From Verrucomicrobiota bacterium (lineage in GTDB: Bacteria; Verrucomicrobiota; Verrucomicrobiia; Chthoniobacterales; UBA10450): DNA of 6,964 nucleotides. This document shows, piece after piece, positions 1 through 5,696 of the stretch. How positions within the stretch are numbered: position 1 is the stretch's first letter; every line of letters starts with the position of its first letter. The notes under the pieces were generated by a model, which worked only from the letters and a program-made list of their open reading frames with translations, had not been told where the DNA came from and ran no database searches. The position numbers were made by a program, and so were the translations under genes. The DNA lies in contig QHRC01000053.1 in the NCBI GenBank assembly GCA_003219995.1, forward strand, positions 23,421 to 30,384. Direction: 5' to 3'.

Positions 1-93
1 CATCACTTCGGAGGCGAGAAAAAGCCAGATGCCGACTTTGGCATTCCACAGACCGGTATCGGGTCGCGTGGAAATGGTGTACGGAATTTCCAT
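1..93 (-). CDS. ctaE: Cytochrome c oxidase subunit III, N-terminal fragment (cut by window edge)
   Basis: Only the first 31 codons lie in the window. The ATG at 93 opens a reading frame that stays open to base 1. The stretch TGLWNAKVGIWLFLASEVM (residues 13-31) is the characteristic start of transmembrane helix I of haem-copper oxidase subunit III. Subunit III is a membrane subunit that carries no metal and stabilises subunit I during turnover. The start codon is 3 bases after the stop of subunit I, so the two are almost certainly co-transcribed and probably translationally coupled. The only ribosome-binding-like sequence is a weak GGTAGG inside the end of the subunit I gene. The rest of the protein lies to the left of the window. 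The fragment is short, but the match and the gene order make the call fairly safe. Confidence 0.88.
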   Translation of the reverse strand, partial: MEIPYTISTRPDTGLWNAKVGIWLFLASEVM

Positions 94-96
94 TCG

Positions 97-2010
97 TCAG
101 CCTACCAGCACTGGCTCAGCCGTTTTGCGCCGGGTGCGCTCGGTCGCTTCCACCGGCTCGTTCTGCATCGTGAAATCGCGCTCGCGGCCCGGCAGGCTGT
201 ATTCGTACGGGCCGCGATAAGCAACGGGCGTGACAATGAAATTTCCATGAGGCGGTGGCGAAGGCGCCGTCCACTCCAGCGTGGTCGCTTCCCAGGGGTT
301 GTCGTTCACTTTCTTGCCGTGTTTGATGCTCCAGAAGAAATTGATGATGAACGGAATTTGCGCCAGGCCCATGATCCAGGCGGCCCATGAGATGGGCGAA
401 TTCCACTGAAATCCGCTCAGACCCCAAATGTGCTCGCCCGAAAGTGTCCAACCCTGGCCTCCGTCGTACCAGCGCCGATGCATGCCAAGCATTCCCTGCA
501 AGAACATCGGGAGAAAAATCACGTTCATGCAGATGAGCGAAGGCCAAAAGTGCACTTTGCCCCAGAACTCATTCATTATTCGCCCAGTTGCTTTCGGGTA
601 CCAGTAATAAATTCCCGCGAATAGGCCGAAGATTGTGCCCGGGGCGACGATGTAATGGAAATGCGCGATGATGTAATAGGTGTCGTGCAGATAGAGATCG
701 GCCGAATTAAAGGCGAGTGGAATGCCGGTCAGACCGCCGATGCCAAACATCGGCAGAAAAGCCGTGGCAAATAACATCGGGACATTGAATCGAATTGAAC
801 CGCCCCAGAGCGAAATGAAAAATGCGCTCAAGATAATCACCGATGGAATGGAAATCAGCAGGGTGGTGGTTTGGAAAAACGCGCTCACGGTCGAGCCCAT
901 ACCGGTAAGCCACATGTGATGCGCCCAGACGACGAACGACAAAAACCCGATCACGAGTACAGAGAAAACGATCGATTTATAGCCCCAGAGCGGTTTGCGC
1001 GAATTGTTAGCCAGAATTTCGGCGACGATTCCGAACGCCGGCAAGATCAATACGTAAACTTCGGGATGCCCGAGAAACCAGAAAAGATGCTGCCACAATA
1101 TCGGGCTGCCGCCGCCGCTGATGTGCAGCGCCGCGCCATTCACAACAAGGCCAGTAGGCAGGAAAAAACTTGTCGCCGCCACCCGGTCCATGATTTGCAT
1201 GACGATCGCGGCCTCCAGCGGCGGAAACGCAAGCAGGAGCAAGAACGCCGTGACGAATTGCGTCCACACGAAAAAGGGCAGCCGCATCCAGGTGAGTCCT
1301 TTGGCGCGCAACTGAATAATTGTAGTGATGAAATTAATCGCGCCGAGCAATGATGACGAGATCAGAAAAATAAAACCGACGAGCCACAGCGTCGTACCGT
1401 TAAAGAATGGATGGTATGCGTCGCCCTTATCCGCAATCGCGGCCAGTGGAGTGTAAGAGGTCCAGCCACTCTTGGCCGCGCCGCCCGGAACAAAAAAGCT
1501 CACTAGCATAATGATGCCGCCGACGCCAAATGCCCAGAAGCTCGCCGCGTTTACTTTCGGAAAGGTCATGTCCGGTGCACCGATCTGGAGCGGCACCACG
1601 AAGTTGCCGAAAGCGGCGAACGCCACTGGCACGACGCCCATAAAGATCATGATCGTGCCGTGCATCGCGCCTAACGAGTTATAAAACTCGGACGTCATCT
1701 TTCCGTCCGGCATGGTGTTGGGCCCGAAAACGTAGGGAAGCCACTTGCCAAGAACAGGAAGCGCCTGCCCTGGGTACGCCAGCTGCCAGCGCATCAGCAT
1801 CATCAGCGAAAATCCAAAAAAGAGAAAAACCAGGCCGCAGAGACCGTATTGGATACCGATTACCTTGTGGTCGGTGGAAAAAATATATTTTCGCCACCAC
1901 CCGAGCTCATGATGCTCGCCTGCCGCGCCGGAGCCAGGCGAAGGTGGGTGTTCGCCTTCGTGTTGATGTCGATCTTGACCGTGCGTTTCAAGAGAAGCGG
2001 AAGCGTCCAT
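97..2010 (-). CDS. ctaD: Cytochrome c oxidase subunit I (aa3-type, family A haem-copper oxidase)
   Basis: This is the catalytic subunit of terminal oxidase, which reduces O2 to water and pumps protons across the cytoplasmic membrane. From the ATG at 2010 it is 637 residues long. Visible landmarks are haem a ligand H117 (AMHGT), CuB ligand H315 with cross-linking Y319 (GHPEVY), CuB ligands H364-H365 (AHHMW), Mg-site H442-D443 (LHDTYY), haem a3 H450 and haem a H452 (HFHY), and the paired R512-R513. The D-channel looks intact: D147 and N154 in APDMTFPKVN, and E317 in HPEVY, which marks the A1 subtype. The helix VIII Lys of the K-channel is replaced by Ile393. The N-terminus holds six His in the first 35 residues. 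An in-frame TTG at 2106 would add 32 residues, but these do not resemble the family, so I prefer the ATG. There is no strong Shine-Dalgarno site (TTTTCCTGAAA precedes the ATG). The stop is 3 bases before subunit III. Confidence 0.97.
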   Translation of the reverse strand: MDASASLETHGQDRHQHEGEHPPSPGSGAAGEHHELGWWRKYIFSTDHKVIGIQYGLCGLVFLFFGFSLMMLMRWQLAYPGQALPVLGKWLPYVFGPNTMPDGKMTSEFYNSLGAMHGTIMIFMGVVPVAFAAFGNFVVPLQIGAPDMTFPKVNAASFWAFGVGGIIMLVSFFVPGGAAKSGWTSYTPLAAIADKGDAYHPFFNGTTLWLVGFIFLISSSLLGAINFITTIIQLRAKGLTWMRLPFFVWTQFVTAFLLLLAFPPLEAAIVMQIMDRVAATSFFLPTGLVVNGAALHISGGGSPILWQHLFWFLGHPEVYVLILPAFGIVAEILANNSRKPLWGYKSIVFSVLVIGFLSFVVWAHHMWLTGMGSTVSAFFQTTTLLISIPSVIILSAFFISLWGGSIRFNVPMLFATAFLPMFGIGGLTGIPLAFNSADLYLHDTYYIIAHFHYIVAPGTIFGLFAGIYYWYPKATGRIMNEFWGKVHFWPSLICMNVIFLPMFLQGMLGMHRRWYDGGQGWTLSGEHIWGLSGFQWNSPISWAAWIMGLAQIPFIINFFWSIKHGKKVNDNPWEATTLEWTAPSPPPHGNFIVTPVAYRGPYEYSLPGRERDFTMQNEPVEATERTRRKTAEPVLVG

Positions 2011-2163
2011 TTTCAGGAAAATTACTGCATCAATATCTAAAGAGAAGGCGCGATTGCAAAGCGCAAAATCTTTCACTGGCGCGATCCCCGACGAGGCGCG
2101 GCCCAATTTGCCCGCGCGGCGTCGCGCCCGGCGATTCGTCGTCGTTAACGATGTCGATCTTGT
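2011..2163 (-). promoter_or_regulatory. Leader region of the cox genes, possible promoter
   Basis: These 153 bases separate the 2TM gene from subunit I and hold no convincing gene. On the minus strand a TAGATA hexamer lies about 30 bases before the subunit I ATG, with a TTTGC-like sequence some 16 bases further up, so a sigma-70-type promoter is possible but weak. A GTTAAC palindrome lies near the 2TM stop. The gap is long enough for an independent cox promoter, yet read-through from the upstream genes cannot be excluded. No terminator-like hairpin with a T-run is seen. Confidence 0.25.
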
Positions 2164-2469
2164 TTATGGCGGCGGCGATTCCCGCAGCCGTTGCTGGAGC
2201 TCCAATTCCCGCTGAATCATCTGCTCGCGGCGTGAGCCGAACCAGCGATAGGAATACACGTTCAGGCCATGCGCGAGTAGCCCGATTCCCCAACCAAAGA
2301 TCACCCAGTGAAACCAAAGATGATGCGGATTCCGGACCAAATTGAGAACGGCGAGCAACAAATTCGCGACCACGTAGATCATAACGTGCCGATAAAATGC
2401 CAGTTGCGCTTCCACGCGCGCCGCCGCCCGGCGATATAGGACATCATCCATATCCCACGATTTCAACAT
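2164..2469 (-). CDS. Small 2TM-domain membrane protein
   Basis: This encodes 101 residues with the pattern of the 2TM domain family, whose function is not established. An amphipathic, Arg-rich start (LYRRAAARVEAQLAFYRH, residues 11-28) leads into helix 1 (about 29-46). A short loop, RNPHH, follows, then helix 2 (about 51-72, with FGWGIGLLAHGLNVY), and then a charged C-terminal helix rich in Arg, Glu and Gln (79-97). In other bacteria such domains stand alone or are joined to histidine kinases or helix-turn-helix regulators; here the protein stands alone. The ATG at 2469 is used. A second ATG at 2451 (MDDVLYRR) is equally plausible and fits the family start better; neither has a strong ribosome binding site. 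It begins 36 bases after the phosphatase stop on the same strand, so the two are probably co-transcribed. A link to the oxidase downstream is only positional. Confidence 0.8.
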   Translation of the reverse strand: MLKSWDMDDVLYRRAAARVEAQLAFYRHVMIYVVANLLLAVLNLVRNPHHLWFHWVIFGWGIGLLAHGLNVYSYRWFGSRREQMIQRELELQQRLRESPPP

Positions 2470-2505
2470 GTCGATCTTGAAAGGGCGAGCGCGAAATCTT
2501 GCCGG

Positions 2506-3201
2506 CTAAGTTCCGCCGCGCGTGTTCCACCACTTCGACAGACGCGCTTCCGGGATCTCCGGGATGGCTTTACCAGCCCTGTCGTAATGCGACGTGTCGT
2601 TAAATAATGTGAGCCGTGCCCGCGTTGCGTCCCGAAAATCGACAATGTTCAGCGCCGCCGGTTTCTGATCGAGATTGTCGCGATAACGTCGTGGATCGAA
2701 GCCGAGCAATGAACTAAGCAAAAGCCGGATTGTCGCTTTGTGCGACACAACCAGAATATTTTTGCCGGGATATTCGCGTACCAGTTCGATCAACGCCGGC
2801 AACGCGCGCGCCGTTACAGCCAAACCGCTTTCGCCCCCCATCGGGGCAAATGTGTACGGGTCTTTTTCCCACTCGGCCGCTTCTTCCGGGAAGCGTTCCT
2901 CCACTTCCCGGCGCGTCATCTGTTCCCAGCGGCCATGCGAAATTTCCCGAAAACCATCGCGCGTCTGGACTTCAAGTTCGTGCGGGGCGGCCAGAATTTG
3001 CGCTGTCTCGACTGTGCGACCGAGGGGCGATGCATAAACTGCGACAATCTTTTCCAGGCTTAATCGCTCCGCCAATCGCCGCGTTTGTTCGCGTCCCTCA
3101 TCGGAAAGTTCCACGTCGGTCGCCCCGGCGAAACGATCCTCCGCGCTCAAGACGGTAGCGCCGTGTCGCACCATAAAAACTCGTGTCGCCGGTGATCGCA
3201 T
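2506..3201 (-). CDS. Histidine phosphatase family protein (phosphoglycerate mutase-like)
   Basis: This is a 231-residue member of branch 1 of the histidine phosphatase superfamily, which transfers phosphate through a phospho-histidine. The catalytic RHG triplet is at residues 12-14 (VRHGAT) with H13 as nucleophile. R62 lies in SPLGR, the probable acid E86 in FREISHGRWE, and the second catalytic His is H154 (VVSHKATIR). The family includes cofactor-dependent phosphoglycerate mutases, alpha-ribazole phosphatase (CobC) and broad-specificity phosphatases such as PhoE. The short, compact domain fits the phosphatase side better than a glycolytic mutase, but the substrate cannot be read from sequence, and no cobalamin genes are nearby. 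I chose the ATG at 3201. An in-frame TTG at 3219 would add six residues, and neither start has a clear ribosome binding site. It heads a minus-strand run that continues into the 2TM protein. Confidence 0.9.
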   Translation of the reverse strand: MRSPATRVFMVRHGATVLSAEDRFAGATDVELSDEGREQTRRLAERLSLEKIVAVYASPLGRTVETAQILAAPHELEVQTRDGFREISHGRWEQMTRREVEERFPEEAAEWEKDPYTFAPMGGESGLAVTARALPALIELVREYPGKNILVVSHKATIRLLLSSLLGFDPRRYRDNLDQKPAALNIVDFRDATRARLTLFNDTSHYDRAGKAIPEIPEARLSKWWNTRGGT

Positions 3202-3305
3202 TTGTTCGTCATCGCGCAAAGGGCACGAAAAGGCAATCTCACTTCAAACCCAGTAACTTGTACAAATCCTCGATATTTAACCTTTCACGGTGCACAGGTT
3301 TCTTT
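3202..3305. other. Divergent intergenic region, left part
   Basis: This lies between the phosphatase start (minus) and the repeat element before dinB (plus). It is AT-richer than its surroundings and contains a perfect 8-bp palindrome, TTGTACAA, at 3258-3265, plus an AT-rich patch (GATATTTAACC) at about 3271-3281. One or both divergent promoters could lie here, but no clean -35/-10 pair is seen. No LexA-type operator of the TGTTC-N4-GAACA form was found. Confidence 0.4.
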
Positions 3306-3363
3306 TGTAGCGGCGCTCTATGAGCGCCGAGCATTAATCCGACGGTCGTAGACCGCCGCTACA
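3306..3363. repeat. Nested palindromic intergenic element (REP/MITE-like)
   Basis: The 58-bp element has perfect 10-bp outer arms, TGTAGCGGCG (3306-3315) and CGCCGCTACA (3354-3363). Inside lie two hairpins. The left is CGGCGCTC-TAT-GAGCGCCG (3311-3329), a perfect 8-bp stem with a 3-base loop. The right is CGACGGTC-GTA-GACCGCCG (3340-3358), 7 of 8 pairs with one A/C mismatch and again a 3-base loop. They are separated by AGCATTAATC. The molecule could thus fold either as two adjacent small hairpins or as one long stem. It codes for nothing and sits 53 bases before the dinB start. Such structure is typical of dispersed REP/MITE-type elements. A lone copy here cannot prove dispersal, and no second copy is visible in the window. 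It lacks a T-run, so an intrinsic terminator is less likely. Confidence 0.8.
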
Positions 3364-3380
3364 GCGGAGGACAGTCAGCT

Positions 3381-3410
3381 TTGTGAGATTGATTTCTTTG
3401 CAGCTACATT
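3381..3410 (+). promoter_or_regulatory. Possible dinB promoter
   Basis: TTGTGA at 3381-3386 and TACATT at 3405-3410 are separated by 18 bases, each matching four of six sigma-70 consensus positions. Transcription would then begin at about 3417, which is the GTG start of dinB itself. That agrees with the absence of a Shine-Dalgarno sequence before this gene and would give a leaderless transcript. The match is modest and could be chance. Confidence 0.25.
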
Positions 3411-3416
3411 TGCGGT

Positions 3417-4475
3417 GTGAAAAAAGATTCGCCACCGCGCTCGATTATTCACCTCGATATGGATTGTTTTTATGCCGCAATCGAGGTGCGGGATCGGCCG
3501 GCCTTGCGTGGCAAACCGGTCGGCGTAGGTGGGACGCGCGATCGGCGCGGCGTCTTGACCACTTGCAATTACGAAGCGCGCGAGTTTGGCGTGCATTCAG
3601 CCATGCCCACCTTCATGGCGCTGCAACGCTGCCCGAATCTGATCGTCTTGCCGACGCGGTTCGATGTTTACCGGCGCGAAGCGGCTGTCATTCGCGGGAT
3701 TTTGCATCGGTTCAGCTCGCTGGTTGAACCGCTCTCGCTCGATGAAGCTTATGTCGACCTTACGGCGCATCCCGGCGCGCCCGCTGCCGTCGCAAAAATC
3801 ATCCGCGACATGATCTTTCAGAAGACGAAACTCACTTCGTCAGCCGGGATCGGTCCAAATAAACTCATCGCCAAAATCGCCAGCGAGGTAAACAAGCCGA
3901 ATGGCCAGCTTGAAGTAAAGCCGGGAGAAGTGCCGGACTTCATTGAAAAATTAGCTGTGCGCAAAATCTGGGGAATCGGCGCCAAAACCGAACGAAAGCT
4001 GGAGGAGCTGGGCGTCAGAACTTGCGGCGAACTCCAGCGCTTCTCGCGCGCGGAACTTGTCGATCTTTTCGGCAAATTCGGGATCGAATTGTCTGATCTT
4101 TGTCGCGGGATCGATCTTCGCCCGGTCGAACCGGACCGCCCGCGCAAATCGCTCAGCACGGAAGAGACCTTCTCAATCGACCTCACAACCCTGGAGCAAT
4201 GCGAGGAGCGGCTCGCGGAATTGTTCGAACAACTCATGGCGGACTTGGCACAAAAGGAAACGACGCGCACGATCACCAAGATTTTCGTGAAATTGAAATT
4301 CGCCGACTTTACCCGGACGACGGTGGAGCGCGCCGGCTTTGAGCCGTCGCTCGACGCGTTTCGTTCGTTGCTCGCGGAAGGTTTTGCCCGCACCGGCAAA
4401 AACGTGCGACTGCTTGGACTGGGTGTTCGTTTTGCCGAACCGGCCGAAACCAGCGCGCAGTTGCCGCTGCTCTAG
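3417..4475 (+). CDS. dinB: DNA polymerase IV (Y-family translesion polymerase)
   Basis: This encodes a 352-residue DinB, the normal length for the family, which copies past damaged template bases with low fidelity. The palm begins IIHLDMDCFYAAIE, with catalytic D14 and D16 and Y19 at the steric-gate position. The second acidic pair is D109-E110 in SLDEAYVDLT. The thumb region has SAGIGPNKLIAKIASE (142-157), followed by a helix-hairpin-helix (IWGIGAKTERKLEELGV, 184-200). The little-finger domain starts near KSLSTEETF (244-252). The chain ends in QLPLL (348-352), a good beta-clamp binding motif at the very C-terminus. The start is a GTG: a stop at 3384 closes the frame upstream, and the only nearby ATG, codon 15, lies inside the catalytic motif. 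There is no clear ribosome binding site and no recognisable SOS box, so damage regulation is not shown. The next gene converges tail to tail with 3 bases between stops. Confidence 0.96.
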   Translation: MKKDSPPRSIIHLDMDCFYAAIEVRDRPALRGKPVGVGGTRDRRGVLTTCNYEAREFGVHSAMPTFMALQRCPNLIVLPTRFDVYRREAAVIRGILHRFSSLVEPLSLDEAYVDLTAHPGAPAAVAKIIRDMIFQKTKLTSSAGIGPNKLIAKIASEVNKPNGQLEVKPGEVPDFIEKLAVRKIWGIGAKTERKLEELGVRTCGELQRFSRAELVDLFGKFGIELSDLCRGIDLRPVEPDRPRKSLSTEETFSIDLTTLEQCEERLAELFEQLMADLAQKETTRTITKIFVKLKFADFTRTTVERAGFEPSLDAFRSLLAEGFARTGKNVRLLGLGVRFAEPAETSAQLPLL

Positions 4476-4478
4476 GCG

Positions 4479-4832
4479 TCAGTTGATGGCCTTCGTTACG
4501 ACCAACAACCCAACAAGAATCAAGCCGCCGACAACCAGCATGACCAACTGGCGCTGCCGTTTGGTAAAAACCGGTGCCGACAGGGACCCGCACGGCAGAG
4601 TCACCTCACCATTGTTTTCGATGACGCTCATGACATCGCCATAAAGTCTTCGAACATCCTCGGGTATTTCGTTTTCATCTGCGAACTCCCGGCCGTTGAC
4701 GACGATCTTCTTTCTGGGTAACTCCTCTGCCATCGCCTTGTCATAAGCCGCGCGCACGTCCGGCGGCAGCTGATTCGGATCGGAATATTCCTGCCCGTTG
4801 TACCGGATTCTTGTTTTGACGTTGATCTTCAC
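4479..4832 (-). CDS. Unrecognised small protein with duplicated motif and C-terminal membrane helix
   Basis: I do not recognise this 117-residue protein as a named family. Two copies of one motif stand in tandem: residues 8-34 and 42-68 align without gaps, with 12 of 27 identities. The shared pattern is I-x-x-NG-x-E-(Y/F)-x-D-x-N-x-(L/I)-P-x-DVR-x-x-Y-x-x-x-M. After a linker (69-91) with a single Cys81 and a basic patch (KRQRQ, 91-95) comes one hydrophobic helix (about 96-113) and a short TKAIN tail. The layout suggests a tail-anchored membrane protein with its soluble part in the cytoplasm. The start is a GTG at 4832 with GAGACG before it as a weak ribosome binding site; no better start is in frame. 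It is the last gene before the plus-strand region on the right, and its stop almost touches that of dinB. The function is unknown; the repeated short modules could be a small binding fold. Confidence 0.8.
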   Translation of the reverse strand: MKINVKTRIRYNGQEYSDPNQLPPDVRAAYDKAMAEELPRKKIVVNGREFADENEIPEDVRRLYGDVMSVIENNGEVTLPCGSLSAPVFTKRQRQLVMLVVGGLILVGLLVVTKAIN

Positions 4833-4890
4833 CGTCTCTGGGCAAATGACAGCATTTAACCTGCCACGAGCCGGCGTCGCGGCGAACTCT

Positions 4891-4928
4891 TATAATTCGC
4901 GCGCCAAGACCGAATCTGAAGGAACGAG
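4891..4928 (+). promoter_or_regulatory. TATAAT box and ribosome binding site ahead of the oxidase gene remnant
   Basis: A perfect -10 hexamer, TATAAT, is at 4891-4896, and GAAGGA at 4918-4923 sits 5 bases before the ATG at 4929. No TTGACA-like -35 is seen at the proper distance (4868-4873 reads GAGCCG), so promoter activity is uncertain. The ribosome binding site is better than that of the intact gene at 5697. Expression signals therefore seem to have outlived the gene body. Confidence 0.4.
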
Positions 4929-5015
4929 ATGACTTCGGCGCAGGAGAAAGCGATCGCAGAAGGAGGATGCGAAGTCAGATTTGATAATCTGACCCGTCGA
5001 CTTTGCGCGACCAAT
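4929..5015 (+). pseudogene. 5' remnant of a second FAD-linked oxidase gene
   Basis: The 29 codons from the ATG at 4929 align without gaps to the start of the oxidase gene at 5697, with 19 of 29 residues identical: both begin MTSA and share GC-x-VRFDNLTR-x-L-x-AT. Many synonymous sites differ (for example TCG/TCC, GCG/GCC, AGA/CGG, TTT/TTC), so the copy is not recent, and it diverged while still under protein selection. Similarity stops abruptly after codon 29. The frame stays open to 5168 and would give a 79-residue product, but everything after about 5047 is just the antisense of the neighbouring gene's 3' end and looks unlike the oxidase family. The rest of the gene, several hundred codons, is missing. 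It is most likely a deleted paralog whose 5' end survives. A short expressed peptide is possible but unsupported. Confidence 0.75.
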
Positions 5016-5046
5016 TCTCGTCGAACTGTGAACGCGCGGGCGAATA

Positions 5047-5508
5047 TTACTCCGCTGCCACAGGAGTTAGCTGGTTGGCAACCAACTGCCAGCCTGCCGC
5101 ACCTTTTACCCAAACATGTATGCTGCGGTATTGGCCACTTGTTTGCTTGCCGCTGTACTGACCTTTGATGGTTACGCGGCTGGTGGCCACAGCCACGTTT
5201 CCGTGGATCCGCACCTTCATGTCCTCCTCTTCCCTGATTGAGTCGAGCGAGGTCGCTCCGGATTTGAGGTGGGCCAGGCGATCAGCTTTCGAATGTGTCT
5301 CTCCCGCGCCGTTCGTGAACGTGTAATCGTCGGCCCAGATTTGCTCCAACGCCGCCGCGTCATGTTCAATTAATGCCGTTCGATACTTCTCGATCGTCTG
5401 CCTGACCTCCCGCTCCGCGGCAGCATCCGCGCCCTGAGCTACGGATTGTTGTCGCCCGAACGATAGCAGAACGACGGCGAGAATTGCGACGTAGATGATG
5501 TGTTTCAT
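5047..5508 (-). CDS. Exported SnoaL-like / DUF4440 (NTF2 fold) protein
   Basis: From the ATG at 5508 this is a 153-residue protein with a signal peptide: MKHIIYVAILAVVLLSFG is followed by a likely cleavage near SVAQG (residues 22-26). The mature part has the NTF2-like pattern of the DUF4440/SnoaL group: a helix with IEKYRTALIEHDAAALEQIWADDYTFTN (39-66), a turn with GETHSKADRLAHLKSG (69-84), then beta strands with VRIHGNVAVATSRVTIKG (99-116) and RSIHVWVKGAAGWQLVANQLTPV (128-150). Members are small alpha+beta barrels with diverse or unknown ligands; a periplasmic place is inferred. The start is well fixed by AAAGGAG at 5516-5522, 7 bases before the ATG. An in-frame TTG two codons earlier is less likely. 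Its 3' end lies 31 bases from the oxidase gene remnant, so this gene stands exactly where the body of the lost paralog would be expected. Confidence 0.88.
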   Translation of the reverse strand: MKHIIYVAILAVVLLSFGRQQSVAQGADAAAEREVRQTIEKYRTALIEHDAAALEQIWADDYTFTNGAGETHSKADRLAHLKSGATSLDSIREEEDMKVRIHGNVAVATSRVTIKGQYSGKQTSGQYRSIHVWVKGAAGWQLVANQLTPVAAE

Positions 5509-5696
5509 ATGCAAACTCCTTTACAGCTTTTTAATCGGCTCGAGAAGGTCAGTTGATTCCAATCCAGGTCGTTTAGGAGAACGCGCGCGCGAAGTCAATA
5601 GCCAGTAAGGCGCGGGTCAGATCGACGCCGTCACCTAAGCGAGCAGCGCTGTTCACTTTCTAATCTGCATCGGCAGGCTAATATTAAGAAATCGGA
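5509..5696. promoter_or_regulatory. Divergent promoter region between the SnoaL-like gene and the FAD oxidase
   Basis: These 188 bases separate two divergent genes. For the minus-strand gene, TTGACT (complement of 5593-5598, five of six matches to the -35 consensus) stands 17 bases from TAAACG (complement of 5570-5575, a poor -10). For the plus-strand oxidase gene, TAATAT at 5679-5684 resembles a -10 box only 12 bases before its ATG, implying a leader of a few bases. No -35 partner is convincing. The ribosome binding site of the oxidase gene is weak (ATCGGA directly before the ATG). No gene, repeat or terminator is seen here. Confidence 0.3.

Noticed and set aside
871..1353. 160-codon open frame on the plus strand
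   Set aside because: It lies wholly antisense to the subunit I gene, has a composition rich in Arg, Gln and Pro with no recognisable domain, and the opposite strand carries all the expected oxidase motifs here.
2030..2317. 95-codon minus-strand frame across the 2TM gene and the cox leader
   Set aside because: It overlaps the 2TM gene in another frame and shows no membrane or domain pattern. The 2TM frame is clearly the coding one.
1965..2479. ATGTCGATCTTG occurring three times (1966, 2151, 2468), two of them near gene ends
   Set aside because: GTCGATCTT and close variants also occur inside coding sequence elsewhere (about 4059 and 6681), so this looks like a favoured codon string rather than a regulatory repeat. 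The spacing is irregular and the flanks do not match.
3202..3416. LexA/SOS box ahead of dinB
   Set aside because: No TGTTC-N4-GAACA or CTGT-N8-ACAG type pair was found. The only TGTTC (3203-3207) has no partner arm.
3818..4399. 193-codon open frame on the minus strand within dinB
   Set aside because: It is a Ser/Arg-rich shadow of the dinB coding frame with no domain or start signal.
4456..4500. Terminator between the convergent dinB and membrane-protein genes
   Set aside because: The two stops are 3 bases apart and no GC stem followed by a T-run is visible on either strand at this junction.
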